64,000 bases of DNA from CAYPAV01 sp964408805 (GTDB taxonomy: Bacteria; Pseudomonadota; Alphaproteobacteria; UBA8366): contig CAYPAV010000006.1 of assembly GCA_964408805.1 (NCBI GenBank), positions 62,001 to 126,000 of the forward strand. The letters are read 5' to 3'. Numbering within the stretch: position 1 is the first letter of the stretch; the number at the start of each line of letters is the position of its first letter. The notes under the pieces are model-generated. The model ran no database searches. It saw only the letters and a list, made by a program, of their open reading frames with translations, and was not told the origin of the DNA. Made by a program: the position numbers and the translations under genes. Positions 44,598 through 53,058 of this stretch are shown here, in pieces.

Positions 44598-45971
44598 TTA
44601 CAACCCGGCCACGTATTCGACCGTATCCTGGAAAGCCATGTCGAAACGCCGAAGGATATCCTCGGTTTCCGCCGTGGTGATGACCAGGGGCGGCGAGAAG
44701 GCCACCGAATCTCCGATATTGCGGAGGATCAACCCATGCTCCTTCGCGCGCTCGATGATAAAGGGACCGACCCCGTCGGATGTCTCGAAAGCGGTCTTGG
44801 TCGCCTTGTCGCGCACCAATTCGATGGCGCCCACGAGCCCGACGCCCCGCACCTCGCCGACCAGCGGGTGATCCGCGTAGCTTTGCAACCCCTTCTGCAA
44901 GGTAGGTGCGACGCCCGCGATATGGCGGATGATGTCGCGCTCCTCGTAGATCTTCAGGGTCTCCAGCGCCACGGCGGCCGAGACCGGATGGCCCATATAG
45001 GTATAGCCATGGCCGAAGGTGCCGATCTTGCCGCTGTTCTTCACCACCGCGTCCGCCACTTCCTCGCAGATCAACACGGCCGAGATGGGGAGATAGGCCG
45101 AGGACAGCGCCTTGGCGCAGGTGATCATGTCGGGCTTCAGGTCGTAGGTCTCGCAGCCCCACATGTTGCCCGTCCGGCCAAAACCGCAGATCACCTCGTC
45201 GGCGATGAACAGCATGTCGTATTTCTTCAGAACCGCCTGAATCTCCTCGAAATAGGTCTGCGGCGGCAGGACCACGCCACCGGCGCCCATTACCGGCTCG
45301 GCGATAAAGGCGGCACAGGTCTCGGGACCTTCCTCAAGGATCATCGATTCAAGCTCGGCCGCGCAGCGCGTGGCGAACTCCTCCTCGGTCTCGCCATCCT
45401 CGCCGAAGCGATAGTAGTGCGGGCAGGAGGTATGCAAGATATTCGGGATCGGCAGGTCGAAATCCTGATGGTTATACGGCAAGCCGGTCAGGCTCGCCGC
45501 CGCCACCGTAACCCCGTGATAGCCCTTGATGCGGCTGATGATCTTCTTCTTTTCGGGCCGGCCGATGGCGTTGTTGTAGTACCAGACGAGCTTGACGACG
45601 GTGTCGTTGCCCTCGGAGCCCGAATTGTTGAAGAACACCTTCGACATCGGTACCGGCGCCATCTCGATCAACCGTTCGGCCAGATCGATCACCGGGTCGT
45701 GGGTCTTGTGGGCGAAAAGATGAGAATAAGCGAGCTTCTTCAACTGCGCCGTCGCCGCGTCGACCAATCGCTCCTCGCCATAACCGAGCGAGGTGCACCA
45801 GAGCCCCGCCATGCCCTCGATGAACTCGTTGCCGGCGTCGTCGTATATATAGACGCCCTTCCCTTCCCGCAGGATATGCGGTCCCTTGACCTTGTGGGCC
45901 TCGTGGTCGGTGTAACCGTGCAATACGTAGGCGATGTCCCGACTCGCGGGAGAATTCCCAACCTGGCTCAT
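44598..45971 (-). CDS. Class III PLP-dependent aminotransferase
   Basis: 457 residues from ATG at 45971 (CAGAGGAACGAGA upstream); the frame opens earlier but the ribosome site decides. NNSGSEGNDTVVKL, GYHGVTVAAASLTGL, FIADEVICGFGRTG and the PLP Lys in MITCAKALSSAYLPIS mark the omega-aminotransferase/acetylornithine-type group. Such enzymes use an omega-amino acid, taurine, putrescine or beta-alanine as donor and pyruvate or 2-oxoglutarate as acceptor. Upstream of hemA on one strand; the FNR-like box between it and the ATP-grasp gene may control both. Confidence 0.93.
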   Translation of the reverse strand: MSQVGNSPASRDIAYVLHGYTDHEAHKVKGPHILREGKGVYIYDDAGNEFIEGMAGLWCTSLGYGEERLVDAATAQLKKLAYSHLFAHKTHDPVIDLAERLIEMAPVPMSKVFFNNSGSEGNDTVVKLVWYYNNAIGRPEKKKIISRIKGYHGVTVAAASLTGLPYNHQDFDLPIPNILHTSCPHYYRFGEDGETEEEFATRCAAELESMILEEGPETCAAFIAEPVMGAGGVVLPPQTYFEEIQAVLKKYDMLFIADEVICGFGRTGNMWGCETYDLKPDMITCAKALSSAYLPISAVLICEEVADAVVKNSGKIGTFGHGYTYMGHPVSAAVALETLKIYEERDIIRHIAGVAPTLQKGLQSYADHPLVGEVRGVGLVGAIELVRDKATKTAFETSDGVGPFIIERAKEHGLILRNIGDSVAFSPPLVITTAETEDILRRFDMAFQDTVEYVAGL

Positions 45972-46102
45972 TCTCGTTCCTCTGAAGAGTGGTGTCTGCG
46001 CCGCTGCCTCAAAACTACACTCACTCCTGAAAATCGCAACCCATCTCGCGGGCGCAAGCCCGCCCATCGAGCGCAACATAGATGGAACGATCTCGGCGTG
46101 CC

Positions 46103-46116
46103 TTGAGCCACATCAA
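46103..46116. promoter_or_regulatory. FNR/FixK-like box between aminotransferase and ATP-grasp genes
   Basis: TTGAGCCACATCAA: first half TTGAG, second half ATCAA with four bases between; one mismatch to TTGAT-N4-ATCAA. It sits 131 bases before the aminotransferase ATG and 109 before the ATP-grasp ATG, in an AT-rich 253-base divergent region. A regulator of the FNR/FixK type could act on either side. Confidence 0.5.
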
Positions 46117-46224
46117 GTCATGCCGCCAAATCACAGCAATGTTATTTACAAACTTTTATAAAAACACTAAATTGATGGTGAATCGTATTATTACATAAAA
46201 TAATGTGTTTAAAGGTCAGGGGTC

Positions 46225-47199
46225 ATGAGTCAGATATACGTCCTGCATGAAAACGAGGACTGGCTGCCGCCACTTCGCGCCGCGTTCGACGCGCGCCGAT
46301 TGCCGCACGAGGACTGGCACCTCGCCGAGGGCAGCTTCGACCTCGGCGGCGCACCACCCGACGGCGTCTATTACAACCGGATGAGCGCCTCCGCCGATAC
46401 CCGTGGCCACGACTACGCGCCGGAGTTTACGGCCAGCCTTCTGGCCTGGCTCGAGGCCCATGGTCGCCGTGTGATCAACGGCGGACGGGCGTTGGATTTG
46501 GAAATTAGCAAGGTTCGCCAATACGCCGCCATGGCGCGGCATGACATCGAGTACCCGGCCACGCGGGCCGCTGTCGGCAAGAAGGCGATCCTTGAATCCG
46601 CCCGGGAAATGGGCGCGCCTGTTATCCTCAAACCGAACCGGGGCGGCAAGGGTCTCGGCGTTCAATTGTTCAACGATCTAGACACCCTGGAGGCGTTTCT
46701 GGAGAGCGATCTCTTTGACGTCGGACGGGATGGCACGGTTTTACTGCAACAATATGTTATATCGGCCGACACCTCGATCATCCGAAACGAATTCGTCGGC
46801 GGAAAGCTTCTCTACGCGGTTCGCGTCGACACCAGCCAGGGTTTCGAACTCTGCCCGGCCGAGGCCTGCCGCATCGATGATGCCTTCTGCCCCGTCGGAG
46901 AGGCAGCCGAGGAACAGCCGATGTTCGAGATCCTGGATGGGTTCCAGCACGAAAATCACGCGAAATACGAAGAATTCCTGGCCGCCAACGAGATTGAGGT
47001 CGCCGGGATCGAGATGATCATCGACGCCGACGGCAAGGCCTGGACCTACGACGTGAATACGAACACGAATTACAATCCGGAAGCGGAGGCGGCCGCCGGT
47101 CTCGCCGGCACGGTGCGATCGGGCCCAGGTGCCATCGCCCGCTTCCTCGAGCAAGAATTGTCCCGCGCCGCCACGCCCGCGCTGGTGGCCGCGGCATAG
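46225..47199 (+). CDS. ATP-grasp (RimK-like) ligase
   Basis: 324 residues. ATP-grasp fold: KSYQYAAM-like helix near residue 95, the lysine/Gly-rich loop ILKPNRGGKGLGVQLF (residues about 132-147), VLLQQYV adenine-binding segment and the metal site NEIEVAGIEMIIDADGKAW followed by YDVNTNTNYN (N-x-N). Resembles the RimK/alpha-L-glutamate ligase type, joining an acid to an amine or amino acid. ATG at 46225; monocistronic with a strong terminator. Substrate unknown. Confidence 0.9.
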   Translation: MSQIYVLHENEDWLPPLRAAFDARRLPHEDWHLAEGSFDLGGAPPDGVYYNRMSASADTRGHDYAPEFTASLLAWLEAHGRRVINGGRALDLEISKVRQYAAMARHDIEYPATRAAVGKKAILESAREMGAPVILKPNRGGKGLGVQLFNDLDTLEAFLESDLFDVGRDGTVLLQQYVISADTSIIRNEFVGGKLLYAVRVDTSQGFELCPAEACRIDDAFCPVGEAAEEQPMFEILDGFQHENHAKYEEFLAANEIEVAGIEMIIDADGKAWTYDVNTNTNYNPEAEAAAGLAGTVRSGPGAIARFLEQELSRAATPALVAAA

Positions 47200-47250
47200 G
47201 GGTTTCCCGGTGGGCGTAAGGCCGGCCGGGCGACAATCGCAGGCAAGACT

Positions 47251-47284
47251 GGGCCGGTTGCCTTCGGGCGCCAGCCCTTTTTTT
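47251..47284 (+). terminator. Rho-independent terminator after the ATP-grasp gene
   Basis: GGGC pairs with GCCC, then GGTTGCC pairs with GGCGCC (one unpaired T) around a TTCG tetraloop, followed by a run of seven T. About 50 bases after the ATP-grasp stop. The convergent small membrane-protein gene ends at 47283, so its tail runs into the T-run. Confidence 0.85.
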
Positions 47285-47540
47285 ACGCTTGATTGGGTGG
47301 ATCGGTCGGATCGGGCCGCGGAACGCCTTCGCGATCCATCACCGCCATGGTCCGGATCATGGTGTGGCCGACCCACGCAATGACGACGAGACCAAGCCCC
47401 TCGAAAACAGCCATCGCGACTGCCCAACCGCGCCCAAGCGCAGGCGCCATCACGACGTAGAGCTGCCAGATGCCGAAATAAGCGACGAACACCAGAATGA
47501 AGGTCAAAACCGCGTATCGGCGAAGCGTTCTGCCCGTCAT
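47283..47540 (-). CDS. Small membrane protein of unknown function (85 residues)
   Basis: 85 residues from ATG at 47540, seven bases after the stop of the cysteine hydrolase gene. Two hydrophobic segments, about residues 10-30 (YAVLTFILVFVAYFGIWQLY) and 38-58. The tail is polar and Pro-rich (DREGVPRPDPTDPP). No family recognised. It is the last gene of the six-gene minus-strand unit; its coding end falls at the terminator T-run of the converging ATP-grasp gene. May be a subunit of a transporter. Confidence 0.65.
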   Translation of the reverse strand: MTGRTLRRYAVLTFILVFVAYFGIWQLYVVMAPALGRGWAVAMAVFEGLGLVVIAWVGHTMIRTMAVMDREGVPRPDPTDPPNQA

Positions 47541-47547
47541 CGCCGGC

Positions 47548-48177
47548 TCAGCTATTCCGCTTCCGCCAGTCCTCGATATAGTCGATGCAGTCGTCCGCCA
47601 TGACGATATCGGCATAACGCCGGCGGACATCCTCGAGATTGGCAAGGTGCGGTGCCTCGTCATGATCGCCGACGCAGTCCTCGGGCACCATCGTCCGATA
47701 GCCATAGGAAAACGCATCGATGATCGACGCCCTGACACAGCCCGAGGTGACGCAACCGGTCACAATCATGGTGTCGACCCGCTCCTTGGTCATGAAGGAC
47801 TGGACCGAGGTGTCAAAGAAGATCGAGGGCCCGGTCTTGCGAAGGACCACATCATAGTCGGCGTCATGGATGCGCGGGTCCAACTCGCAAGCCGGCGAGC
47901 CGATGATCAGGTCCTTGATGGCACCCACCTTCCAATGCGGCATTTCGCGCGTGTTGTTGTAGCCGACATAGCAGCTCGCGACCGGCACGCCGGCGCGCCT
48001 GGCGGCATCGAGAAGACGGGCCGTGTTCTCGGTCGCTCGCTCGATCAGGGGGGCCCCGCCGGTGGGATAGTCGGCATCCGTGAACGCCCGCTGCAAATCG
48101 ACGACGACGATGCCCGGCTTGTCGCCGAAACCGATCGTCCCCTCGCCGTAACTGCGATCCTCATAGATATCAGCCAT
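47548..48177 (-). CDS. Isochorismatase-family cysteine hydrolase
   Basis: 209 residues. Catalytic triad positions D27 (GIVVVDLQRAF), K114 (VLRKTGPSIFF) and C147 (TGCVTSGCVRAS) are all present, matching N-carbamoylsarcosine amidohydrolase-like and nicotinamidase-like enzymes. These hydrolyse an amide, carbamoyl or vinyl-ether bond. ATG at 48177, 14 bases after the amidohydrolase stop. In context an N-carbamoyl amino acid or ureide hydrolase fits best, but this is inferred. Confidence 0.9.
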   Translation of the reverse strand: MADIYEDRSYGEGTIGFGDKPGIVVVDLQRAFTDADYPTGGAPLIERATENTARLLDAARRAGVPVASCYVGYNNTREMPHWKVGAIKDLIIGSPACELDPRIHDADYDVVLRKTGPSIFFDTSVQSFMTKERVDTMIVTGCVTSGCVRASIIDAFSYGYRTMVPEDCVGDHDEAPHLANLEDVRRRYADIVMADDCIDYIEDWRKRNS

Positions 48178-48191
48178 GCGATGTCTCCCCC

Positions 48192-49427
48192 TCAGTCCAA
48201 GTCGTTCTTTATAAAGCGCCCGCCCTGAAGGATCACGGGGATATGGGCGCCTTGGTCTTGGAGTAAATTCAAATCCCCCAGCGGATCGCCGTCGACGACG
48301 ATCAAATCCGCCAGCGCACCCGCGGCCACGACGCCCAGCTCGCCGTCCCGGTTCAACAGCTTGGCGTTCGTCCGGGTCGCGGCGGTGAGGACCTCATGCG
48401 GTGTCATCACCTCCGCCTTCAACAGGAATTCCCGCGACTGGTGACGCTGCATGTTGCCCAGGAGATCACTGCCGTGGCCGATTTCGACGCCCGCCCGCTT
48501 GGCGTATTCGACGGCGCGAAGGCCAAAGCCCCGGACATCCTCAATCTTGGCGCAGCTCTCGGGCGAGAGACCCAGCGACGCCCCCTCCTCCGCCAACGCC
48601 TCGTAAGTGACGAGGGTCGGCACAAGAAAGGCACCCCGTCCCGCCATCAGCCGCGCGGTCTCTTCGTCCAGCAGGTTGCCGTGCTCGATCGAGCGGACGC
48701 CGCACTCGATCGCGCGACCGATGGCGCGCGCCGTATAGGCATGGGCCATGACGTAGGTGTTGGCGGCCTCCGCCTCCTCGACAGCGGCGGTGATCTCTTC
48801 CATTGCGAACTGCGTGTTGTCGACGGGGTCGCTGGGCGAGGCGACGCCGCCGGACGCCATGATCTTGATCTGGTCGGCGCCCTTTCGAATCTCGTCTCTC
48901 GCCGCGTGGCGCACCTCCGGCACGCCGTCGCAGACGCGGCCGAGCCCCGTGGGAAAGTATCCGCAGGCACAGCCATGAGGCTGGTCGACGGGCGAGCGAT
49001 GGTCGCCGTGCCCGCCGGTCTGGCTCAGCGCCTTCCCCGAAATGAAGACCCGCGGGCCCTTGAAATCGCCCTCTTCGACCGCGGCGCGCGTGCCCCAATC
49101 GGCCCCACCCGCATCGCGCACCGTGGTGAAGCCCCGCATCAGCATGCCTTCCATGATGGCGCGCGACTTGGCGGTCACCAGCGAGGGCGGCATGCCCTCC
49201 AGATTACGGAAACCGACGACGACGGAATTGACATGGACATGGGCATCGATCAGGCCGGGCAGCAGGGCCTTGCCCTTGAGGTCGATTGTCGCGTCGGCGG
49301 TCGCCGCGATCGGACGGTCCGACACCTCGGCGATCCGGTCGTCTTCGACCAGCACGTCGGTGCCGTCGCGCAATTCCGGCGAGTCCGCGTCGAACAGAGC
49401 GGCGTTTCGAAACAATATGGTGCTCAC
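48192..49427 (-). CDS. Metal-dependent amidohydrolase (imidazolonepropionase/prolidase-like)
   Basis: 411 residues. GLIDAHVHVNSV gives the HxH metal ligands near residue 62, IKIMASGG the bridging-Lys region, VMAHAYTARA and SIEHGNLLD the later His, and IGHGSDLLG the catalytic Asp. Typical of the Amidohydro_1/3 group (COG1228-like) that cleave cyclic amides, dipeptides or imidazolones. ATG at 49427, overlapping the GAF gene stop by four bases (49424-49427), so translationally coupled. Substrate unknown. Confidence 0.93.
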   Translation of the reverse strand: MSTILFRNAALFDADSPELRDGTDVLVEDDRIAEVSDRPIAATADATIDLKGKALLPGLIDAHVHVNSVVVGFRNLEGMPPSLVTAKSRAIMEGMLMRGFTTVRDAGGADWGTRAAVEEGDFKGPRVFISGKALSQTGGHGDHRSPVDQPHGCACGYFPTGLGRVCDGVPEVRHAARDEIRKGADQIKIMASGGVASPSDPVDNTQFAMEEITAAVEEAEAANTYVMAHAYTARAIGRAIECGVRSIEHGNLLDEETARLMAGRGAFLVPTLVTYEALAEEGASLGLSPESCAKIEDVRGFGLRAVEYAKRAGVEIGHGSDLLGNMQRHQSREFLLKAEVMTPHEVLTAATRTNAKLLNRDGELGVVAAGALADLIVVDGDPLGDLNLLQDQGAHIPVILQGGRFIKNDLD

Positions 49428-49936
49428 GTGGTGCCCCCCGCGACCTGCAAATAGGCCGGCGCCGCGATGCTGGCGATCGTCATTGCAATCTCGACGTCAT
49501 TTTCATCATACCACTCCTCTTCATGCAGCAGATTGGCCGTGCCCAGCGTCACGCCATCATAGACCACGGGCACGTTCAGGATGGAATCACAACCGAGGGA
49601 GTGGATCAGTTCGTGATCCAGGAAGAATTCGCGAATGTCGGCGGCGTTGCGGCCGATATAGCACTGTTGGCCGATCAGCAACTGCTCGGTCCAGGCGGTC
49701 GGCCGTACGTCCTTCCGCCCGCCGATGGGATACGCCTCAGGGTGGCTCGAATAGAAGCGCTCGGTTCGGCTTTCATCCGGATGATACAGCAAGACGGTAA
49801 AGAGCTTGTGCCCGATCACGGCGCCCATCGCGGCGTCGAGCGCGCGGAAGGTTGTATGTGGCTGCCCCGCTTCGCGCACCGCCGCGGCCAACGCGACGAG
49901 ATGAGGCAGCGATTCGACCAGGGGCCGCGCGCTCAC
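49424..49936 (-). CDS. GAF-domain protein
   Basis: 170 residues, start chosen as GTG at 49936, four bases after the HpcH gene stop; an ATG at 49975 would overlap that gene. Residues 10-165 fit one GAF domain: HKLFTVLLYHPDESRTERFYSS, then QQCYIGRNAADIREFF, and CDSILNVPVVYDGVTLGTANLLHEE. GAF domains bind small ligands and often sense metabolites; free-standing GAF proteins in catabolic operons can also be enzymes of the maleate/methionine-sulfoxide type. No Cys pattern of MsrC is seen. Coupled to the amidohydrolase gene. Confidence 0.85.
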   Translation of the reverse strand: MSARPLVESLPHLVALAAAVREAGQPHTTFRALDAAMGAVIGHKLFTVLLYHPDESRTERFYSSHPEAYPIGGRKDVRPTAWTEQLLIGQQCYIGRNAADIREFFLDHELIHSLGCDSILNVPVVYDGVTLGTANLLHEEEWYDENDVEIAMTIASIAAPAYLQVAGGTT

Positions 49937-49940
49937 ATCG

Positions 49941-50837
49941 CTACCCCATCGCCGCGATCTGTTCCGCCATCTCAAGGACGTTACGGGCCTGCTTCAGATG
50001 CGGCATGTCGAGCATCATGCCGTCGAGGCCGACGGTTCCCATGCCGGGATTCTGCTCGAACACCTCGACGATCCGCTTGGCATGGGCGATCTCTTCCTCG
50101 GACGGGGTGAAGGCCCTGTTGATGATCGGCGGCTGGGCGGGATGGATCGCGATCTTGCCGACGAAACCGGCCTTGCGATCGCGAAGGCAATCGGCCTCCA
50201 GCCCCGCATCGTCGCGGAAATTCACCCACAACACGCCGACCGGCTGAATATCGACGGCCCGGCACGTGGCGAGACAGAGCGACTTCGCCATTTTGTAGAC
50301 GTCGTCGTAATCGCCGTCCGGCCCCTTGTTATCGCTCGCTTGCAAGGCGGCGGCGAGGTCCTCCGCCCCCCAGGTCAGACCGGCCAAGCGCGGCGTCTGG
50401 TTTTGCGGTTCAAGATAGGTATCGAAGGTCAGCAGGCTCGCCGCGGTTTCCGTCGCGACGGTGAGAATCCTGGTCGAGAACGGCTCCAGCCCCTCCCGCG
50501 CCTCGAGCGCCGAAAGACAGTGGCAGAGCTTGATGGTATCGCGCGCGGAATAGACCTTCGGCAGGCATATCCCGTCGGGCGCACCCGGCATGATCGCGGC
50601 CAGATCCGGCAGGGAGAGATCGGTATCCAGCGGATTGATCCGCACCCAAAGCTGCTGGCGCGACCGGTCGGTGTGGGTCTTGAGGTATTCGCACACCATT
50701 TCGCGGGCGATCTCCTGCCGGTTGTTCGAGACCGAATCCTCAAGGTCGAGGATCAGGGCATCGGCTTCGTTCCCGCGCGCCTTCTCGAGCTTCCGCTCGC
50801 TGTCGCCCGGAACGAAGAGCCAGGACCGGATGATCAT
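49941..50837 (-). CDS. HpcH/HpaI-type CoA-ester lyase (CitE-like)
   Basis: 298 residues, TIM-barrel. RSWLFVPGDSERKLEKA, the LDLEDSVSNNRQ acidic loop, VRINPLDT, VATETAASLL (metal Glu) and LTWGAEDLAAAL (metal Asp) match the malyl-CoA/citramalyl-CoA lyase family. Cleaves a beta-hydroxyacyl-CoA to an oxoacid and acyl-CoA, for instance malyl-CoA to glyoxylate plus acetyl-CoA. ATG at 50837 overlaps the MaoC gene stop by four bases. The pair suggests hydration and cleavage of an unsaturated acyl-CoA. Confidence 0.93.
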   Translation of the reverse strand: MIIRSWLFVPGDSERKLEKARGNEADALILDLEDSVSNNRQEIAREMVCEYLKTHTDRSRQQLWVRINPLDTDLSLPDLAAIMPGAPDGICLPKVYSARDTIKLCHCLSALEAREGLEPFSTRILTVATETAASLLTFDTYLEPQNQTPRLAGLTWGAEDLAAALQASDNKGPDGDYDDVYKMAKSLCLATCRAVDIQPVGVLWVNFRDDAGLEADCLRDRKAGFVGKIAIHPAQPPIINRAFTPSEEEIAHAKRIVEVFEQNPGMGTVGLDGMMLDMPHLKQARNVLEMAEQIAAMG

Positions 50838-51286
50838 GCCGGCCGCTTTCGCATGAAGGCGGTCCGGACACAGAAGGCCACTTCCTCGTCGCGCTGGTTG
50901 AAGCCGTAGTGCTCGAACTTCACGAGCCCGGCATCGGGACGTGACTTCGACTCGCGCTTTTCGAGGACCTTGGTCACCGAACGGATGGTATCACCGTGGA
51001 AGACCGGATGGGTGAAACGGACATCCGTCATGCCGAGATTGGCGATCGTCGTTCCCAGCGTGGTTTCACCCACGGTGACGCCGACAACGAGCCCCAGGGT
51101 AAAGAGGCTGTTCACAATGCGCTGGCCAAACTCGGTCTCCTTCGCGAACTCCTCGTCGAGATGCAAGGGCTGCGGGTTATGCGTCAACGCGCAGAACATG
51201 ATGTTGTCCATCTCGGTCACCGTGCGGGTGAGCGCATGGTTGAACTCCATCCCGATCTCGAATTCCTCGTAATACAAACCGGACAT
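50834..51286 (-). CDS. MaoC-family enoyl-CoA hydratase
   Basis: 150 residues, hot-dog fold. The MaoC signature appears as ALTHNPQPLHLDEEFA (Asp/His catalytic motif) and RIVNSLFTLGLVVG; DVRFTHPVFHGDTI is also standard. Hydrates an unsaturated acyl-CoA; with the HpcH-like lyase it would form a beta-hydroxyacyl-CoA (mesaconyl-CoA/citramalyl-CoA-like route) and cleave it. ATG at 51286 is the first gene of the six-gene unit, divergent from the TauD gene at 51396 across 109 bases. Confidence 0.9.
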   Translation of the reverse strand: MSGLYYEEFEIGMEFNHALTRTVTEMDNIMFCALTHNPQPLHLDEEFAKETEFGQRIVNSLFTLGLVVGVTVGETTLGTTIANLGMTDVRFTHPVFHGDTIRSVTKVLEKRESKSRPDAGLVKFEHYGFNQRDEEVAFCVRTAFMRKRPA

Positions 51287-51395
51287 TTATCCATCTCCTC
51301 GGGTAAGCTTGCGTCGGTCGCCGCCGTCGCGGGAATGACAATAGGCGCGGCCGCCCCAATATCTATGGGAACGAGACGAAAACGGGAGAACGACA

Positions 51396-52340
51396 ATGTC
51401 CTTGGCGACCGAAACCTCGGAAGACGCGGCCCCCTCCACCATTCAAATCCGCCCGGTGACGTTGCACGTCGGCGCCGAGATCGAAGGCGTCGATCTCAAG
51501 CAGCCGCTGTCGGACGAGACCGTGGCCGAAATCCGCGCCGCGCTCTTGAAATGGAACGCCCTTTTCTTCCGCGGGCAGCATGTCGATCACCAGCAACAGG
51601 TCGATTTCGCCCGGCGTTTCGGCGAGCTGACCATCGGTCATGCGGTTTTCGGCCATGTCGACGGCTTTCCGGAGATCTATTCGGTCGCGAAGAACCGCTG
51701 GGATAGTCGCTACAAGCCGGCGCCGAAGAACATCCGGCCCTGGACCGGCTTTCATGGGGACATCACGGCCGCGATCAATCCGCCCTCGCTCTCGATTCTG
51801 CGCGGCGACAAGGTGCCGGCCTATGGCGGCGATACCATGTGGACGAACCTGGTTGCCGCCTATGAGGGACTTTCGCCGGTCTTGCGCGACTTCGTTGACG
51901 GATTGCGCGGACTGCATCGCTTCGAGCCGCCGCGCGGTACGGATACGACCGAGGATTACGAGGATATGGTCAAGCGCCGGGGCCTCACCAGCGAGCATCC
52001 CCTGGTGCGCGTCCACCCGGAGACCGGCGAACGCGCGCTCTATATCAGCCCCTCTTATCTGAAGGAGATCTCTGGCCTCTCCCCGCGAGAGAGCGAGCAA
52101 ATCCTGGAACTCCTATTCGAACACGCGGTAAAGCCGGAATACACGGTCCGCTTCAAATGGGAGCCGGGCGATCTCGCCTTCTGGGACAACCGGTCGCTCT
52201 GTCATATGGCGCCGCGCGATATTTACGAGAGCAAGGAAGACCGGCAGCTATACCGGGTCACCCATGTGGGCGAGATACCTGTCGGCGTCGATGGACGGGA
52301 ATCGACCTCGATCCTGGGCGATCCGATCGGCGCGGTCTGA
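51396..52340 (+). CDS. TauD/TfdA-family alpha-ketoglutarate-dependent dioxygenase
   Basis: 314 residues, full length. The Fe ligands are H and D in GFHGDITAAINPPS and the distal His in SLCHMAPRDIYES; the arginine that binds 2-oxoglutarate lies in RQLYRVTHVG. GRYKP-like and GDTMWTNLVAAYEGL segments are typical. Oxidises a taurine-, sulfonate- or phenoxy-type substrate, releasing succinate and CO2. Starts the plus-strand unit with the RraA-like gene (31 bases). Second TauD-like gene in the window lies at 54824. Confidence 0.92.
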   Translation: MSLATETSEDAAPSTIQIRPVTLHVGAEIEGVDLKQPLSDETVAEIRAALLKWNALFFRGQHVDHQQQVDFARRFGELTIGHAVFGHVDGFPEIYSVAKNRWDSRYKPAPKNIRPWTGFHGDITAAINPPSLSILRGDKVPAYGGDTMWTNLVAAYEGLSPVLRDFVDGLRGLHRFEPPRGTDTTEDYEDMVKRRGLTSEHPLVRVHPETGERALYISPSYLKEISGLSPRESEQILELLFEHAVKPEYTVRFKWEPGDLAFWDNRSLCHMAPRDIYESKEDRQLYRVTHVGEIPVGVDGRESTSILGDPIGAV

Positions 52341-52371
52341 CCCACCCGCCCCAACGCCGCAGGAGACATAG

Positions 52372-53058
52372 ATGATCCACGACCCGCCCGCCCTCACCAT
52401 TCATCGCGGCCATCGCCGCCCCGACTCGAAACTGATCGAGGCTTTCCGCGGTGCCCAGACGTCCCATATCGCCGATGCGATGAACGGGCGGGGTGCGCTC
52501 GACTTCCGGATCAAACCGCTCGATTCCGCGCAATCGGTCTTCGTCGGCCCGGCGTTGACGGCGCATGCCTATCCCGCCGACATCGTCGGCATGTTCGGTG
52601 CTGTCCACGAAGCGGAGCCGGGCGATGTGCTGGTGGTCGCCAACGATGCCTTTACCGGAACTGCGGTGATCGGCGATCTCGCGGCCGGGATGATGCGGAA
52701 CAAGGGGGTCGCGGCCTTCGTTACCGATGGCCTGGCCCGCGACAAGGCGGGCATTCTCGCGACCGGCCTGCCGGTCTTCTGCCAGGGGATCTCGCCCAAT
52801 TCGCCGGGGCGGACCGGCCTCGGCACGGTGGGCGCACCCGTCGTCCTCGGCGGCGTCCACGTCGATCCGGGCGATATCGTGGTCGGCGACGAGGATGCCG
52901 CCGTCGTGGTGCCAATCGAAAAGGCCGAGATCGTCCTGGCGCACCTGAAGGAGATTCAAGCCGCCGAGGCCGTTGCCGAAAAGAAGGTTGCCGACGGCCA
53001 AACCCTTCCCGACAGCATGACCAAGATCATCGCCGAGGCGGAGATCATCGAGCGTTAA
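52372..53058 (+). CDS. RraA-like 4-hydroxy-4-methyl-2-oxoglutarate/4-carboxy-4-hydroxy-2-oxoadipate aldolase
   Basis: 228 residues, RraA fold. AFRGAQTSHIADAMNGRGAL opens the fold; FVTDGLARDKAGIL carries the D-G-x2-R-D catalytic motif; VVANDAFTGTAVIGDLA and GDIVVGDEDAAVVVP are typical. Such enzymes cleave pyruvate from hydroxy-oxoacids (gallate/protocatechuate 4,5-cleavage) or decarboxylate oxaloacetate; true RraA RNase E inhibitors are shorter. Starts 31 bases after the TauD-type gene; its stop overlaps the convergent flavoprotein stop by four bases. Confidence 0.88.
   Translation: MIHDPPALTIHRGHRRPDSKLIEAFRGAQTSHIADAMNGRGALDFRIKPLDSAQSVFVGPALTAHAYPADIVGMFGAVHEAEPGDVLVVANDAFTGTAVIGDLAAGMMRNKGVAAFVTDGLARDKAGILATGLPVFCQGISPNSPGRTGLGTVGAPVVLGGVHVDPGDIVVGDEDAAVVVPIEKAEIVLAHLKEIQAAEAVAEKKVADGQTLPDSMTKIIAEAEIIER

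Noticed and set aside
43137..46106. A 989-codon open frame on the plus strand
   Set aside because: It is antisense to hemA and the aminotransferase, has His/Arg-rich low-complexity translation and no ribosome site; it is the GC-driven shadow of those genes.
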